Origin: Oleisolibacter albus | GTDB taxonomy: Bacteria > Pseudomonadota > Alphaproteobacteria > Azospirillales > Azospirillaceae | DNA length: 64,000 nucleotides | Assembly (NCBI RefSeq): GCF_003336875.1 | Contig: NZ_QGNJ01000009.1 | Span: forward strand, 1 to 64,000 | Reading direction: 5' to 3' | Shown: positions 34,977 to 44,669 of the stretch, piece by piece | How positions within the stretch are numbered: the stretch's first letter is position 1 | Layout of the letters: each line of letters begins with the position of its first letter | Position numbers and translations under genes: made by a program | The notes under the pieces: generated by a model | Databases searched by the model: none | Seen by the model: the letters and a program-made list of their open reading frames with translations, nothing else | What the model was told of the DNA's origin: nothing

Positions 34977-35005
34977 ATGTGGGGCGTCGGCCCGCCCTTG
35001 TGAAG
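34977..35005 (-). promoter_or_regulatory. Possible RpoH-type heat-shock promoter for hsp20-lon
   Basis: Read on the minus strand, CTTCACA (35005-34999) and CCCCACAT (34984-34977) are spaced by 14 bases. They resemble the sigma-32 consensus CTTGAAA and CCCCATNT. The site lies 80 bases before the hsp20 start. Inference by eye. Confidence 0.35.
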
Positions 35006-35049
35006 GGGGCGGCGGCGGGCGGCGGTGATCTGGCCGCACCCCTCCCGCG

Positions 35050-35316
35050 TCGTGCCCGCCTGCGCAGGCACCCAGGACCCAGAGGGCGACGCCTGGAAGC
35101 GCGTTCATGCCGTGGTGGAGGGGGGGCGAAGGCCGGTGGGCGGTGCCCGATCCGGGGCCTGCCGGTGCAGGCATGGCCCCCCGGTCCCCGCCGGCGCGGG
35201 GACGATTTCGCGCGACGCGATTGGGGATATGTCGCCGGACCCGGGTCCCCGCCGGCGCGGGGACAATTGTTGCCCCTGCTGGTTAGGAACCAGCGGGTCC
35301 CCGCCTGCGCGGGGAC
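35050..35316. repeat. Cluster of palindromic GTCCCCGCC repeats
   Basis: The gene-free stretch 34898-35391 holds one imperfect copy at about 35050-35076 and three near-identical palindromes: 35183-35203 and 35244-35264 (GTCCCCGCCGGCGCGGGGAC) and 35296-35316 (GTCCCCGCCTGCGCGGGGAC), 61 and 52 bases apart start to start. Same family as the copies at 7.3 kb and 49.6-50.5 kb. Nothing else is visible in the stretch except the possible hsp20 promoter. Confidence 0.75.
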
Positions 35317-35391
35317 AATGCGAAAGGATGCGGGGACGGCGCGGGTGGGGCCGGAATGGAGCGGCGGGGCCTGCGGTGCAGGCCCGCCCCC

Positions 35392-36057
35392 TCAGCGCAG
35401 GGCGGCGGCCTTGCGGGCCAGGGCTTCGACAGCAGCCCAGTCACCGGCCTTGACCAGGGATTTGGGCGTCAGCCAGCTGCCGCCGACACAGACCACGTTC
35501 GGCAGGGCCAGGAACTCCGGCGCATTCTCCGGCGTGATGCCGCCGGTGGGGCAGAAGCGGATCGACGACAGCGGGCCGGCCACCGCCTTCAGCATGGCCG
35601 TGCCGCCCACCACCGTGGCCGGGAACAGCTTCTGGTGACGGATGCCGCGGGCCAGCAGCGCCATCATCTCCGCCGGGGTGGCCCCGCCGGGCAGGAAGGG
35701 CAGGCCGCTGTCCAGCAGCGTGTCCATCAGCGCGGGATAGGCCCCGGGGGTGACGGCGAAGCGGGCGCCGGCGGCCTTGACCCGCTCCACCTGGGACGGA
35801 TCGACCACGGTGCCGGCCCCGACCACGGCGCCGGGCACGGCGGCCATGGCGGCGATGGCCTCCAGGGCGGCGTCGGAGCGCAGGGTCACTTCCAGTACCG
35901 GCAGCCCGCCCGCGACCAGGGCGCGGGCCATGGGCACGGCGTCTTCGACCCGGTCGATGGTGATGACCGGGATCACAGGGGCAAGGGCACAGATGCGGCC
36001 GATCTCGGCCTGCATGGCGGCACTATCGGACAGGACGGTCTTCAGGGCGATGGACAT
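35392..36057 (-). CDS. eda: KDPG/KHG aldolase
   Basis: 221 residues. Cleaves 2-keto-3-deoxy-6-phosphogluconate to pyruvate and glyceraldehyde-3-phosphate, the last Entner-Doudoroff step. Schiff-base lysine K143 in RHQKLFPA, catalytic E56 and R60 in LEVTLRS, and phosphate-binding FCPTGGI are all present. The ATG overlaps the edd stop codon by one base, so the two are translationally coupled. Last gene of the zwf-pgl-edd-eda operon. Confidence 0.96.
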   Translation of the reverse strand: MSIALKTVLSDSAAMQAEIGRICALAPVIPVITIDRVEDAVPMARALVAGGLPVLEVTLRSDAALEAIAAMAAVPGAVVGAGTVVDPSQVERVKAAGARFAVTPGAYPALMDTLLDSGLPFLPGGATPAEMMALLARGIRHQKLFPATVVGGTAMLKAVAGPLSSIRFCPTGGITPENAPEFLALPNVVCVGGSWLTPKSLVKAGDWAAVEALARKAAALR

Positions 36058-37892
36058 CAGAGGCTCCCCGGCAGGCTGAAGCTGCTGGCGCCCTGTTCGG
36101 CGCCGGATACGGCCGCGCGGAAGGCGGCGAAGAGGTTGCGGCCCGTGCCCCAGCCATTGGCGCTGAGGTCGGGGTGCTGGACCGGGCGGGCCTGGAACCC
36201 GGCCGCGTCCACCAGCACGTCGAGCGTGCCGGCTTCGGCGTCGAGGCGGATCAGATCGCCGTCACGCACCCGGGCCAGCGGCCCGTCGGCCAGGCATTCG
36301 GGCGTGACATGGATGGCGGCCGGCACCTTGCCGCTGGCCCCGGACATGCGGCCGTCGGTGACCAGGGCCACATGGAAGCCCTTGTCCTGGAGCACGCCCA
36401 GCGACGGCGTCAGCTTGTGCAGCTCGGGCATGCCATTGGCCCGCGGCCCCTGGTAGCGCACCACCACCACCACGTCGCGGTTCAGCTGCCCGGCCTTGAA
36501 GGCGGCCAGCATGTCCTCCTGGCTGTGGAACACGGCGGCCGGCGCCTCCACCACCCGGTGCTGCGGCTGCACCGCCGACACCTTGATGACGGAGCGGCCC
36601 AGATTGCCGGTCAAGAGACGCAGGCCGCCCGTGCTGTCGAAGGGCGCGTCCACGCCGCGCAGCACGGCGGTATCGGCGCTGACGGTGGGGACCGGGCGCC
36701 AGGTGGCGCGGCCCTGCCCGTCCAGCACGGCTTCGGCACGATAGGCCTCCAGCCCGCCGGGTCCGGCCACGGTCTTGACATCGCCATGCAGCAGCCCGGC
36801 ATCCAGCAGCGCGCCGATCATGACCTGCAGGCCGCCGGCGGCATGGAAATGGTTCACGTCGGCCGACCCGTTGGGATAGACGCGGGCCAGCAGCGGCACG
36901 GCCTGGCTGAGATCGCTGAAATCCTGCCAGTCGATGCTGATGCCGGCGGCGGCGGCCATGGCCACCAGATGGATGGTGTGGTTGGTGGAACCGCCGGTGG
37001 CCAGCAGGCCGACCATGGCGTTCACGACAGCCTTCTCGTCCACCACCTCGGCGATGGGGGTGTATTCGTCGCCCAGCGCGGTGATGCGGACGGCCCGCTC
37101 GGCCGCGGCCACGGTCAGCGCATCGCGCAGCGGCGTGTTGGGGTTGATGAAGGAGGCGCCGGGCAGGTGCAGCCCCATGATCTCCATCATCATCTGGTTG
37201 GAATTGGCCGTGCCGTAGAAGGTGCAGGTGCCGGGGCCGTGATAGCTCTGCGACTCCGCCTCCAGCAGTTCGGCGCGGCCGACCTTGCCCTCAGCATAGA
37301 GCTGGCGGATGCGCGACTTCTCGGCATTGGGCAGGCCCGAGGTCATGGGGCCGGCCGGAACGAAGATGGCCGGCAGATGCCCGAAGGACAGGGCGCCGAT
37401 CAGCAGGCCCGGCACGATCTTGTCGCAGACACCGAGATAGAGGGCGGCGTCGAACATGTTGTGCGACAGGGCCACCGCCGTCGACATGGCGATGACATCG
37501 CGGGAGAACAGCGACAGTTCCATGCCCGTCTGGCCCTGGGTGACACCGTCGCACATGGCGGGCACGCCGCCGGCGAACTGGGCCACGGCCCCGGCGGCAC
37601 GGGCCGCCTCCTTGATCAGGGCGGGGAAGCGCTCCAGCGGCTGGTGGGCCGAGAGCATGTCGTTGTAGGCGGAGACGATGGCGATGTTGGCCTCCGCCCC
37701 CGTCTTCAGCCGGTCCTTGTCGCTGCCGGCACAGGCGGCGAAACCATGGGCCAGGTTGCCGCAGGCCAGGACGCGGCGGTGCGGCCCCTGCCCGCGGGCG
37801 GCCGCGGTCTGCTCCAGATAGCGCGCACGGCCGGCGGCGCTGCGCGCGATGATCCGGTCGGTCACGCGGCGGATGGTGTCATGGGTGGGCAT
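36057..37892 (-). CDS. edd: 6-phosphogluconate dehydratase
   Basis: 611 residues of the IlvD/Edd family. Dehydrates 6-phosphogluconate to KDPG. Iron-sulfur ligand regions are [14 protein letters not shown] and [22 protein letters not shown] and [17 protein letters not shown] match Edd rather than IlvD. The C-terminal [20 protein letters not shown] is conserved. Length is standard. Runs straight into eda. Confidence 0.96.
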   Translation of the reverse strand: MPTHDTIRRVTDRIIARSAAGRARYLEQTAAARGQGPHRRVLACGNLAHGFAACAGSDKDRLKTGAEANIAIVSAYNDMLSAHQPLERFPALIKEAARAAGAVAQFAGGVPAMCDGVTQGQTGMELSLFSRDVIAMSTAVALSHNMFDAALYLGVCDKIVPGLLIGALSFGHLPAIFVPAGPMTSGLPNAEKSRIRQLYAEGKVGRAELLEAESQSYHGPGTCTFYGTANSNQMMMEIMGLHLPGASFINPNTPLRDALTVAAAERAVRITALGDEYTPIAEVVDEKAVVNAMVGLLATGGSTNHTIHLVAMAAAAGISIDWQDFSDLSQAVPLLARVYPNGSADVNHFHAAGGLQVMIGALLDAGLLHGDVKTVAGPGGLEAYRAEAVLDGQGRATWRPVPTVSADTAVLRGVDAPFDSTGGLRLLTGNLGRSVIKVSAVQPQHRVVEAPAAVFHSQEDMLAAFKAGQLNRDVVVVVRYQGPRANGMPELHKLTPSLGVLQDKGFHVALVTDGRMSGASGKVPAAIHVTPECLADGPLARVRDGDLIRLDAEAGTLDVLVDAAGFQARPVQHPDLSANGWGTGRNLFAAFRAAVSGAEQGASSFSLPGSL

Positions 37893-37971
37893 GGTGTCCC
37901 CTCCTTGGCCAATGGAAAAGATGGGGCGGATGGGAAGCGGGCGGCGCTGTCGTCGGTGCGGACGCCCCGGC

Positions 37972-38733
37972 TCAGGGCGTCCACCAGACGGTCAGGGGGA
38001 CCCGGGTCTGCCGCAGCACGGCCCGCACCGGCATCTCCTCCACCGGTCCGGGCTGCAAGGCCTGTTCCAGCACCCGGCGCTTGGCGGCACCGGTGATCAG
38101 CAGCACGATCTCCCGCGCCTCCAGCAGGGTCGGCAGCGTCATGGAGATGCGGGCCGGGCCGGGAATGGCCGGCACCACGGCGGCGACGCTGCGCCCGGTC
38201 ACCGGCGCCAGCCCTTCGGCCAGCCCCTGTCCGCCCGGGAACAGGCTGGCGGTGTGGCCATCCTCGCCCATGCCCAGCAGCAGCAGGTCGAAGGGACGGT
38301 CCAGATCCAGCAGGCGGCGGTTGGTCTCCGGCACACCGGCGGCGGGACAATCGCCGCCGCTCTTCAGCCCCACCAGCGTGGCCCCGGCGGCCAGGGCCGG
38401 GGCCAGGGTCCGCCGCAGCATGGCTTCATTGCTGGCGGCATCGTCCACGGGGACCCAGCGCTCGTCGGACAGGGTCAGGGTAACCCGCGGCCAGGGCACA
38501 TCGGCACGGAGACCGAGCCGCTCGAACGCCCGGACGGGGGAGCTGCCGCCGGACAGGACCAGGGTGCCCCGGCCACGGGATTGCACGGCCGCCCGGGCGA
38601 TGGCGGCCAGATGGTCGGCCAACGCCTCCGCCAGCGCGGCGGCATCGGAAAAGCTGCGCCAGGAGCCGGACGGGAGGCCGGACGGCGCCCCCGCCGGTGC
38701 GCCGGCGGCGGCGGTCTCATTCGTCGCCATCAT
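37972..38733 (-). CDS. pgl: 6-phosphogluconolactonase
   Basis: 253 residues. Hydrolyses 6-phosphoglucono-lactone. Typical DevB/Pgl blocks: [42 protein letters not shown] with the conserved N, and [17 protein letters not shown]. The start is the first of two adjacent ATG codons (38733), preceded by GGAGG; it overlaps the end of zwf by 17 bases (14 from the second ATG). The longer open frame upstream is inside zwf. Confidence 0.95.
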   Translation of the reverse strand: MMATNETAAAGAPAGAPSGLPSGSWRSFSDAAALAEALADHLAAIARAAVQSRGRGTLVLSGGSSPVRAFERLGLRADVPWPRVTLTLSDERWVPVDDAASNEAMLRRTLAPALAAGATLVGLKSGGDCPAAGVPETNRRLLDLDRPFDLLLLGMGEDGHTASLFPGGQGLAEGLAPVTGRSVAAVVPAIPGPARISMTLPTLLEAREIVLLITGAAKRRVLEQALQPGPVEEMPVRAVLRQTRVPLTVWWTP

Positions 38734-40201
38734 GCCACCTCCGTCCATCGCGGGCCAGGAGCAGGGCCGAGCTGATCGGACCCCAGCTGCCGGCGGCATA
38801 GGGTTCGGGCCGCATGTCCAGCTGGTCCCAGCCGGTCTGGATGGTGTCGATCCAGGACCAGGCGGCGTCGACCTCGTCCCGGCGCATGAACAGCGAGGGG
38901 TTGCCGCGCACCACATCCATCAGCAGACGCTCATAGGCGTCGGGCGAGCGGTCCTTGAAGGTCTCGGCATAGGACAGGTTCAGCGGCACCGAGCGCAGAC
39001 GCAGGCCCCCCGGCCCCGGCACCTTGGTCATGATCGACAGCTTCACCCCCTCATCCGGCTGCAGGCGGATGATCAGCCGGTTGGCCAGCACCTCGCCGGC
39101 ATCGCGGCCGAAGACGTTGTGGGGGATCGACTTGAACTGGATGACGATCTCGGAGCCGCGGGTCGGCATGCGCTTGCCGGTGCGCAGATAGAAGGGCACC
39201 CCGCCCCAGCGCCAATTGTCCACCTCGGCCCGGATGGCCACCAGCGTCTCGGTGTTGGATCGGCGGCCGTTCAGCTCCTGGATGTAGCCCGGCACCGGCT
39301 TGCCGTTGATGGCGCCGGCCGTGTACTGGCCGCGCACGGTGTTGCGCTTGATCTCCGCCAGCTCGATCGGGCGCAGGGCGCGCAGGACCTTGATCTTCTC
39401 GTTGCGGATCTGGTCCTCGTTGAGGCTGCCCGGCGGCTCCATGGCCATCAGGCAGAGCAGCTGGACGAAGTGGTTCTGCACCATGTCGCGCAGCGCGCCG
39501 GCCCGGTCGTAATAATCGCCGCGCCCTTCCACGCCCACCGTCTCGGCCACGGTGATCTGCACATGATCGACCCAGCCGGAATTCCACAGCGGCTCGAACA
39601 GGGCGTTGCCGAAGCGGAGAACCATCAGATTCTGCACCGACTCCTTGCCCAGATAATGGTCGATGCGGAAGATCCGCTCTTCCGGGAAGACGGCGCCGAC
39701 CTCGTCATTGACCGCCTTGGCCGAGGCGCGGTCGTGGCCGATGGGCTTTTCCAGCACCACGCGGCTGGTGTCGGTCAGCACGCCGGCATCGCGGATGCTG
39801 CGGCAGATGGCCCCGAACAGGGCCGGCGAGGTGGCGAGATAGAACACCCGCACCTTGCCCGGCGTCTGGTCCAGGCAGGCGTTCAGCGCGGCCCAGCCTT
39901 CCGAGGCCGGCTGGGTGGCATCGACGGCGGCATAGTCGATGCGGCGCAGGAAACGGTCGATCACTGCCGGCTGGCGTTCCGCCGCCGGGATATAGCGCTC
40001 CAGCGCTTCGATGATCTGCTGGCGGAACTGGTCCGCCGACTGCTCCGTGCGGGACACGCCGATGATGCGGCTGTCCTCCGTCATCTGGCCGTCGGCTTCC
40101 CGGTAGTACAGGGCGGGCATCAGCTTGCGCAGGGCCAGATCGCCCGTGCCACCGAAGACGACGAAATCGAAGGGTTGTACCTGCTGCATGCGCTCACCCA
40201 T
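38717..40201 (-). CDS. zwf: Glucose-6-phosphate 1-dehydrogenase
   Basis: 494 residues. Oxidises glucose-6-phosphate with NADP/NAD. The nucleotide motif FGGTGDLALRKLMPAL is near the N-terminus, the substrate signature RIDHYLGKE includes the catalytic region, and EKPIGHD and FLRTGKRMP-like YLRTGKRMP follow. Start is the ATG at 40201 after GGAGGAAAG; an 18-residue upstream extension is not used. First gene of the Entner-Doudoroff operon; a HexR-like box lies 69 bases upstream. Confidence 0.97.
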   Translation of the reverse strand: MGERMQQVQPFDFVVFGGTGDLALRKLMPALYYREADGQMTEDSRIIGVSRTEQSADQFRQQIIEALERYIPAAERQPAVIDRFLRRIDYAAVDATQPASEGWAALNACLDQTPGKVRVFYLATSPALFGAICRSIRDAGVLTDTSRVVLEKPIGHDRASAKAVNDEVGAVFPEERIFRIDHYLGKESVQNLMVLRFGNALFEPLWNSGWVDHVQITVAETVGVEGRGDYYDRAGALRDMVQNHFVQLLCLMAMEPPGSLNEDQIRNEKIKVLRALRPIELAEIKRNTVRGQYTAGAINGKPVPGYIQELNGRRSNTETLVAIRAEVDNWRWGGVPFYLRTGKRMPTRGSEIVIQFKSIPHNVFGRDAGEVLANRLIIRLQPDEGVKLSIMTKVPGPGGLRLRSVPLNLSYAETFKDRSPDAYERLLMDVVRGNPSLFMRRDEVDAAWSWIDTIQTGWDQLDMRPEPYAAGSWGPISSALLLARDGRRWHDGDE

Positions 40202-40269
40202 GAGCTTTCCTCCGCGGGTGTGCGGTCCCGGCCCCGCCATAGGGCGGTTCGGCACCCCGCGATTGGCAA

Positions 40270-40284
40270 TGTAGCAGAATTACA
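40270..40284 (-). promoter_or_regulatory. HexR-like operator upstream of zwf
   Basis: TGTAGCAGAATTACA, a TGTAR-N5-TTACA palindrome like the published HexR site TGTAATTAAATTACA. It lies in the 212-base gap between malG and zwf, in an AT-rich patch suited to a promoter. hexR itself is 6 kb away in the window. Confidence 0.75.
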
Positions 40285-40413
40285 AAACAGCGCAATAGCG
40301 CTAGTAAATTCATTACCGGCGCTGTTTGTCGCGCCCACGGATTCCGGTAATTCCGCTACGCACGCGGCGGCGGACGCGGGGCCGCAGCCGCCGGCCCTGC
40401 GTGGCCCGGAGCA

Positions 40414-41343
40414 TCAGCCCTTGACGCCGCCGGCCGTCAGGCCGCTGACCAGATATTTCTGCAGATACAGGAACAGGACGATCACCGGCAGCGACACGAT
40501 GATCGAGCCGGCGGCGAAATAGCCCCATTGGGCGCTGAAGCCGCCGACGAAGAAGCGCAGGCCCACCGGCGCGGTGTAGCGCGCCTCCTCCGTCATGAAG
40601 ACGGAGGCCAGGATGAATTCGTTCCAGCCGGTCATGAAGCTGAACAGCGCGGTCACGGCCACCGCCGGCTTGGCCAGCGGCAGGATGATGCGGAAGAAGA
40701 TCATGGAGCGCGAGGCGCCGTCCATGATGGCGCTTTCCTCGATCTCCAGCGGGATGGTGTCGAAATAGCCCTTCAGCATCCAGACGCAGAAGGGGATCGA
40801 GGTCACGGCATAGACGATGACCAGGCCGAAGTACGAATTCCCCAGCCCCAGCCAGCTGACGATGATGATGTAGAGCGGGATCATCATCAGCGTGCCCGGG
40901 AACATCTGGCTGACCAGGAAGGCCATCATGCCGGCCTGCCGCCCGGGGAAGCGGAAGCGGGAAAAGGCGTAGGCCGCGGTGCAGGCCAGGAAGACGCCGA
41001 CGATGGTGGTCAGCCCGGCGACGATGGCACTGTTCATCAGCCAGTGCAGGAAGGGCTGTTCGGTCAGCACGTCCCGGAAATTCGACAGGCTGACCTGCTG
41101 CGGCCAGGGGGTGATGATGCGCAGCCGGTCCCAGACATCGGCATCGGCCGGCAGCGCCGCGATGGCCAGACTCTGCTGGCCGGAAAAGGCCAGGCTGATG
41201 ACCCAGAGGATGGGATAGCAGGACAGCAGCGTGAACAGGGCCAGGAACAGGTGCAGCAGCAGATGGCGCGGCGGCGCCGGCCTGGTCCGGCGGGCCGTGC
41301 TGGCGGGGGCGGGCAGTGCGGTGGTGGTCGTCATGCGGCTCAT
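40414..41343 (-). CDS. malG: Maltose/alpha-glucoside ABC transporter permease (MalG type)
   Basis: 309 residues, six membrane helices. The EAA loop that contacts the ATPase reads IEESAIMDGASRSMIFFRII. N-terminal SCYPILWVISLAFSG and C-terminal AGSIIVSLPVIVLFLYLQKYLVSGLTAGGVKG (split by conserved G) match MalG closely. Second membrane subunit of the importer encoded by malK-malE-malF-malG. ATG at 41343, nine bases after malF. A second in-frame ATG three codons later is possible. Sugar specificity among maltose, maltodextrin and other alpha-glucosides is not certain. Confidence 0.9.
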   Translation of the reverse strand: MSRMTTTTALPAPASTARRTRPAPPRHLLLHLFLALFTLLSCYPILWVISLAFSGQQSLAIAALPADADVWDRLRIITPWPQQVSLSNFRDVLTEQPFLHWLMNSAIVAGLTTIVGVFLACTAAYAFSRFRFPGRQAGMMAFLVSQMFPGTLMMIPLYIIIVSWLGLGNSYFGLVIVYAVTSIPFCVWMLKGYFDTIPLEIEESAIMDGASRSMIFFRIILPLAKPAVAVTALFSFMTGWNEFILASVFMTEEARYTAPVGLRFFVGGFSAQWGYFAAGSIIVSLPVIVLFLYLQKYLVSGLTAGGVKG

Positions 41344-41352
41344 GCCCCCTGC

Positions 41353-43323
41353 TTATGCGACCCGTTCCGTGGCGCGGGAGACGCGGTTCTGGAACACGCC
41401 ATAGGCCAGCAGGATCACGAAGATCACCAGCGAATAGGCGGCGGCGTAGGCGTACTGGTAGCGCTCGAAGGCGATCTTGTAGGCCTTGGTGATCAGGATC
41501 TCGGTGGCGCCCGCGGGGTCGCCGCCCGACACCAGATAGATCACGTTGAACATGTTGAAGGTCCACACCACCGACAGGATGATGGCGGGCACCAGCGCCG
41601 GCTTCAACAGCGGCAGGGTGATGCCCCAGAACTGCTGCCATTTGCTGGCACCGTCCAGTTCCGCCGCCTCGTACATGTCGGTGGGGATCGATTGCAGCGC
41701 CCCCAGGCTGACCACCATCATGAACGGGAAGCTCAGCCAGCCATTGGTGATGACGCCGGTCATGAAGCTGCTGAACACGCTGTCGAACCAAGCGACGGGT
41801 TCGCCGCCGAACAGCATGATGGCCTGGTTGATGACGCCGAACTGCTGGTGGAACATCCCCTTCCAGGTCAGCGCCGTGATGTAGTTGGGAATGGCCCAGG
41901 GCAGGATCAGCAGCACCCGGTAGATGGCGCGGCCGCGCAGTCCCTCGGTGTTCAGCGCCAGCGCCAGGATCAGCCCCAGCGTCACGCCGATGGCGACATT
42001 GATGATGGTCCAGCAGATGGTGATGAACAGGGTCCAGTAGAAACTCTCGTAATTGACGACCCAGCCGTCCGGCGTGCTGCGCAGCACATCCACATCGCCC
42101 AGGATACGGACGAAATTGTCCAGCCCGACCCACAGCTCGGTCAGCGGCACCGACTGGTTGAACAGGGTCCGGTCGGTGAAGGCCAGGGCCACGCCATAGG
42201 CGAAGGGGAAGAACACCAGCAGCAGCATGCCGACGATGGCCGGCGCCACATAGGCGTAGGCCTGCCGGTGCTCCGTCAGGGTGTGCGCCAGCCGGCCCAT
42301 GGCCCCCAGGGCGAAGGCGGCCAGCAGCAGGACCGACAGGCCGGCCGTGATCCAGAGCTGCCGCGCCACACCGCCCACATGGGCGGACAGGGCCGCCGCC
42401 ACCGACGCGGGATCGATGCCGCCGGCCGCGGTGATCTGGCCCAGCGGACGCTGATAGGCGTCGACATCCCAGACCTGTTCGGCCAGGGGCGGCAGCCCGG
42501 CGGCAGCCAGGACCGGTGTCGCCGCCTGACGCAGATCGCTTTGCACCTGGCCGATGCCGGCGACCACGCTCTGGGTGCCGTCGGCCAGATCGGCCAGCGC
42601 CGCGCGGCCGACGAAACCGGCGGCGGCGGCGAACAGCAGCAGCGCCGCCAGGAACAGGACCCAGCGGCGGGACCGGGCGGCCAGGCCCGAACGGGCCACG
42701 GCCAGCAGGATGGGAATGAACAGCGCCAGCGCCAGCACACCCGGCAGCAGCGCCGTGGCCCCGTGGCCGGCGGGGTCCGCCGGCGCCATGGCGCGCCGCA
42801 CCTCGGCCATGCCCCAGTAGCTGCCGCCGACCAGCACCGGGGCCGTCACCGCCAACACGCCCGGCCCGGCCGGGGCCACCTCGATCTCGGGCAGGCGCTT
42901 CACGCCTTCGGCCGCGTTGCCTTCGGCATTGGCGCGCAGGCGGGCGGCCTGATCGAACAGGGATTTCTCGTCCCGGACCAGCCGGCGCGGAACCGCGCCG
43001 GCTGCCAGGTCGGAGTCGATGTCGGAAAAGATGAGCTGGGCGCCGGACTGGCGGACCAGCCGCACGGCCCGGATGGACGGATCCGCCTGTTTCCAGGCGG
43101 CGACCGCCGCCGCCACCGTCTCCGGGGACGGCTCGGTGGCCTCAAGCGCCCCGGCCAGCGCGGCGAAGCCGGCACTGGCAACGGTGGCCTTGCGCACCTC
43201 CACATCCTGTCGGGCGGCGCGCTCGGCCCCGCCGACGAACCAGAGGCCCGCCGCCAGGAACAGCACCAGCCCGGCCAGCAGGCCGAGGAGCGCCGATACG
43301 CCGGAAAGCCGCCGCTCGCCCAT
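41353..43323 (-). CDS. malF: MalF-type ABC permease with long N-terminal sensor-like extension
   Basis: 656 residues, about 350 more than a typical MalF-family permease. Residues about 350-656 are the canonical subunit (YVAPAIVGMLLLVFFPFAYG, and the EAA loop MYEAAELDGASKWQQFWGI). Ahead lie a helix (10-30), a soluble domain (about 35-185) resembling extracellular Cache-type sensors (PSIRAVRLVRQSGAQLIFSD, then LAVTAPVLVGGSYWGM), helices at about 189-210 and 221-240, a second soluble segment (245-320) and a helix (323-343). Start is the ATG at 43323, 16 bases after the malE stop. E. coli MalF also has a large periplasmic loop, but elsewhere in the chain. The extension is the odd feature. Confidence 0.85.
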   Translation of the reverse strand: MGERRLSGVSALLGLLAGLVLFLAAGLWFVGGAERAARQDVEVRKATVASAGFAALAGALEATEPSPETVAAAVAAWKQADPSIRAVRLVRQSGAQLIFSDIDSDLAAGAVPRRLVRDEKSLFDQAARLRANAEGNAAEGVKRLPEIEVAPAGPGVLAVTAPVLVGGSYWGMAEVRRAMAPADPAGHGATALLPGVLALALFIPILLAVARSGLAARSRRWVLFLAALLLFAAAAGFVGRAALADLADGTQSVVAGIGQVQSDLRQAATPVLAAAGLPPLAEQVWDVDAYQRPLGQITAAGGIDPASVAAALSAHVGGVARQLWITAGLSVLLLAAFALGAMGRLAHTLTEHRQAYAYVAPAIVGMLLLVFFPFAYGVALAFTDRTLFNQSVPLTELWVGLDNFVRILGDVDVLRSTPDGWVVNYESFYWTLFITICWTIINVAIGVTLGLILALALNTEGLRGRAIYRVLLILPWAIPNYITALTWKGMFHQQFGVINQAIMLFGGEPVAWFDSVFSSFMTGVITNGWLSFPFMMVVSLGALQSIPTDMYEAAELDGASKWQQFWGITLPLLKPALVPAIILSVVWTFNMFNVIYLVSGGDPAGATEILITKAYKIAFERYQYAYAAAYSLVIFVILLAYGVFQNRVSRATERVA

Positions 43324-43339
43324 CTCGTCCCCCACCGGC

Positions 43340-44602
43340 TCAGCGGCCCTTGCGCAGGGCGTCGACATCCGCGCTGATCTTGGCCTGCGCCTCATCCAGC
43401 GCCTGCTTCGGAGTCGCGGCCCCCTTGACGATCTTGTTCATGGCCATGGTCATGGGCGACCACATGGCGGTCATGACGGCATAGTTCGGCATGGGGGTGG
43501 CCCGCTCCGCCTGCTGGCGGAAGCCGGTCAGCACCGGATCGTTGGCGATCTCCGGCACGGCGTAGACGGCCTTGTTGGTCGGCTGCTGCCGGCCTTCCAG
43601 GGCCATGATCTTGGCCGCCGGTTCGGAGGTGGCGAACTTGGCGAAGTCGTAGGCCGCTTCCTTGTTCTTGCTCTTGGCCGAGATGTACAGGCCCTCGATG
43701 GTCATCCAGGGCGTCATCGGCTTGCCGCCGGCGCCGTCCACCGTGGGCAGCGGGGCGATGCCCACCTGGATGGACTTGTCCACCTCGCCCAGGAACCACG
43801 GGCCGGAGAAGACGATATCCGTCTTGCCCTGGTTGAACAGCGAGGTGATCAGGGCCGAGGTCGGGTCCGCCGGCAGGATCTTGTCGGTCTTGAACCAGGT
43901 CATGACCTGCTCGACCGCCTTGACGTTCTCCGGCGAGTTCACGGTCGGCTTCGGCAGGCCGGACTTGGCGCTGTCGTCGAAGACCTTGCCGCCGAAGGCG
44001 TTCATGACGCCGGCATGGAAGTAGAAATCGCTGTAGGCGTAGGCCCAGCCATAGGTGCCGGTGGCGGCGTTGGTGTTCTTCTTGGCCCAGGCCACCAGCT
44101 CGCCCGTGGTCTTCGGCGGCTCCTTGACCTTGGCCTTGTTGTAGATCAGGGCGATGGACTTGTAGTTCAGCGGCAGGCCGTAGATGGAGCCGCGATAGCT
44201 CAGGCCATCGACCATGTTCGGCAGGAACTGCGCCTTGGTGGCGTCGTCCAGATAGAAGTCGATAGGCTCGACGATGTTGCCGGCCTCGATCCAGCCGCCG
44301 AGGCGGTCCTGGGCGAAGATGAAGGCATCCGGGCCGCTGCCCTGGGGCACGGCGGCGGAGATCTTGTCGGCATAGGCGTCATAGGGGACGGCCAGGGCGG
44401 ACACCATGACCTTGCCCTTGTGCGCGTCGTTGTAGAGCGAAACCACCTTCTCGAAGGCGGCCTTTTCCTCACCGCGGTAACCGTGCCAGACGGTGACGTT
44501 GGTGGCCTGGGCCCAGGCGGTGGCGGTCAGACCGCCCAGCAGCGTGGTGCCCAGCAGGGCGACACCGGACAGGCGGAACACAGTTCTACGGGACAGTTCC
44601 AT
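43340..44602 (-). CDS. malE: Maltose/alpha-glucoside-binding periplasmic protein (MalE type)
   Basis: 420 residues, extracellular solute-binding protein family 1. Signal sequence MELSRRTVFRLSGVALLGTT has a possible twin-arginine pair; cleavage near TAWAQA. Mature protein opens with VTVWHGYRGEEKAAFEKV and contains DAFIFAQDRLGGW, LPLNYKSIALIYNKA, FSGPWFLGEV and APLPTVDGAGGKPMTPW, all typical of MalE-like proteins. Second gene of the malKEFG cluster, 67 bases after malK. Confidence 0.92.
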   Translation of the reverse strand: MELSRRTVFRLSGVALLGTTLLGGLTATAWAQATNVTVWHGYRGEEKAAFEKVVSLYNDAHKGKVMVSALAVPYDAYADKISAAVPQGSGPDAFIFAQDRLGGWIEAGNIVEPIDFYLDDATKAQFLPNMVDGLSYRGSIYGLPLNYKSIALIYNKAKVKEPPKTTGELVAWAKKNTNAATGTYGWAYAYSDFYFHAGVMNAFGGKVFDDSAKSGLPKPTVNSPENVKAVEQVMTWFKTDKILPADPTSALITSLFNQGKTDIVFSGPWFLGEVDKSIQVGIAPLPTVDGAGGKPMTPWMTIEGLYISAKSKNKEAAYDFAKFATSEPAAKIMALEGRQQPTNKAVYAVPEIANDPVLTGFRQQAERATPMPNYAVMTAMWSPMTMAMNKIVKGAATPKQALDEAQAKISADVDALRKGR

Positions 44603-44669
44603 GAGGTTTTCCTTCCTCCCAACGACCGCCCGTCCGGGGCGGCCTTCACAAAGCGGACCCCGGCGAGCC

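Noticed and set aside
35183-35316. CRISPR array
   Set aside because: Only three palindromic copies, unequal spacing (61 and 52), no cas genes, and the repeat is a dispersed intergenic palindrome found at two other places in the window.
40528-43377. 949-residue open frame on the plus strand
   Set aside because: Antisense to malG and malF, with low-complexity shadow composition; the minus-strand genes have clear family motifs.
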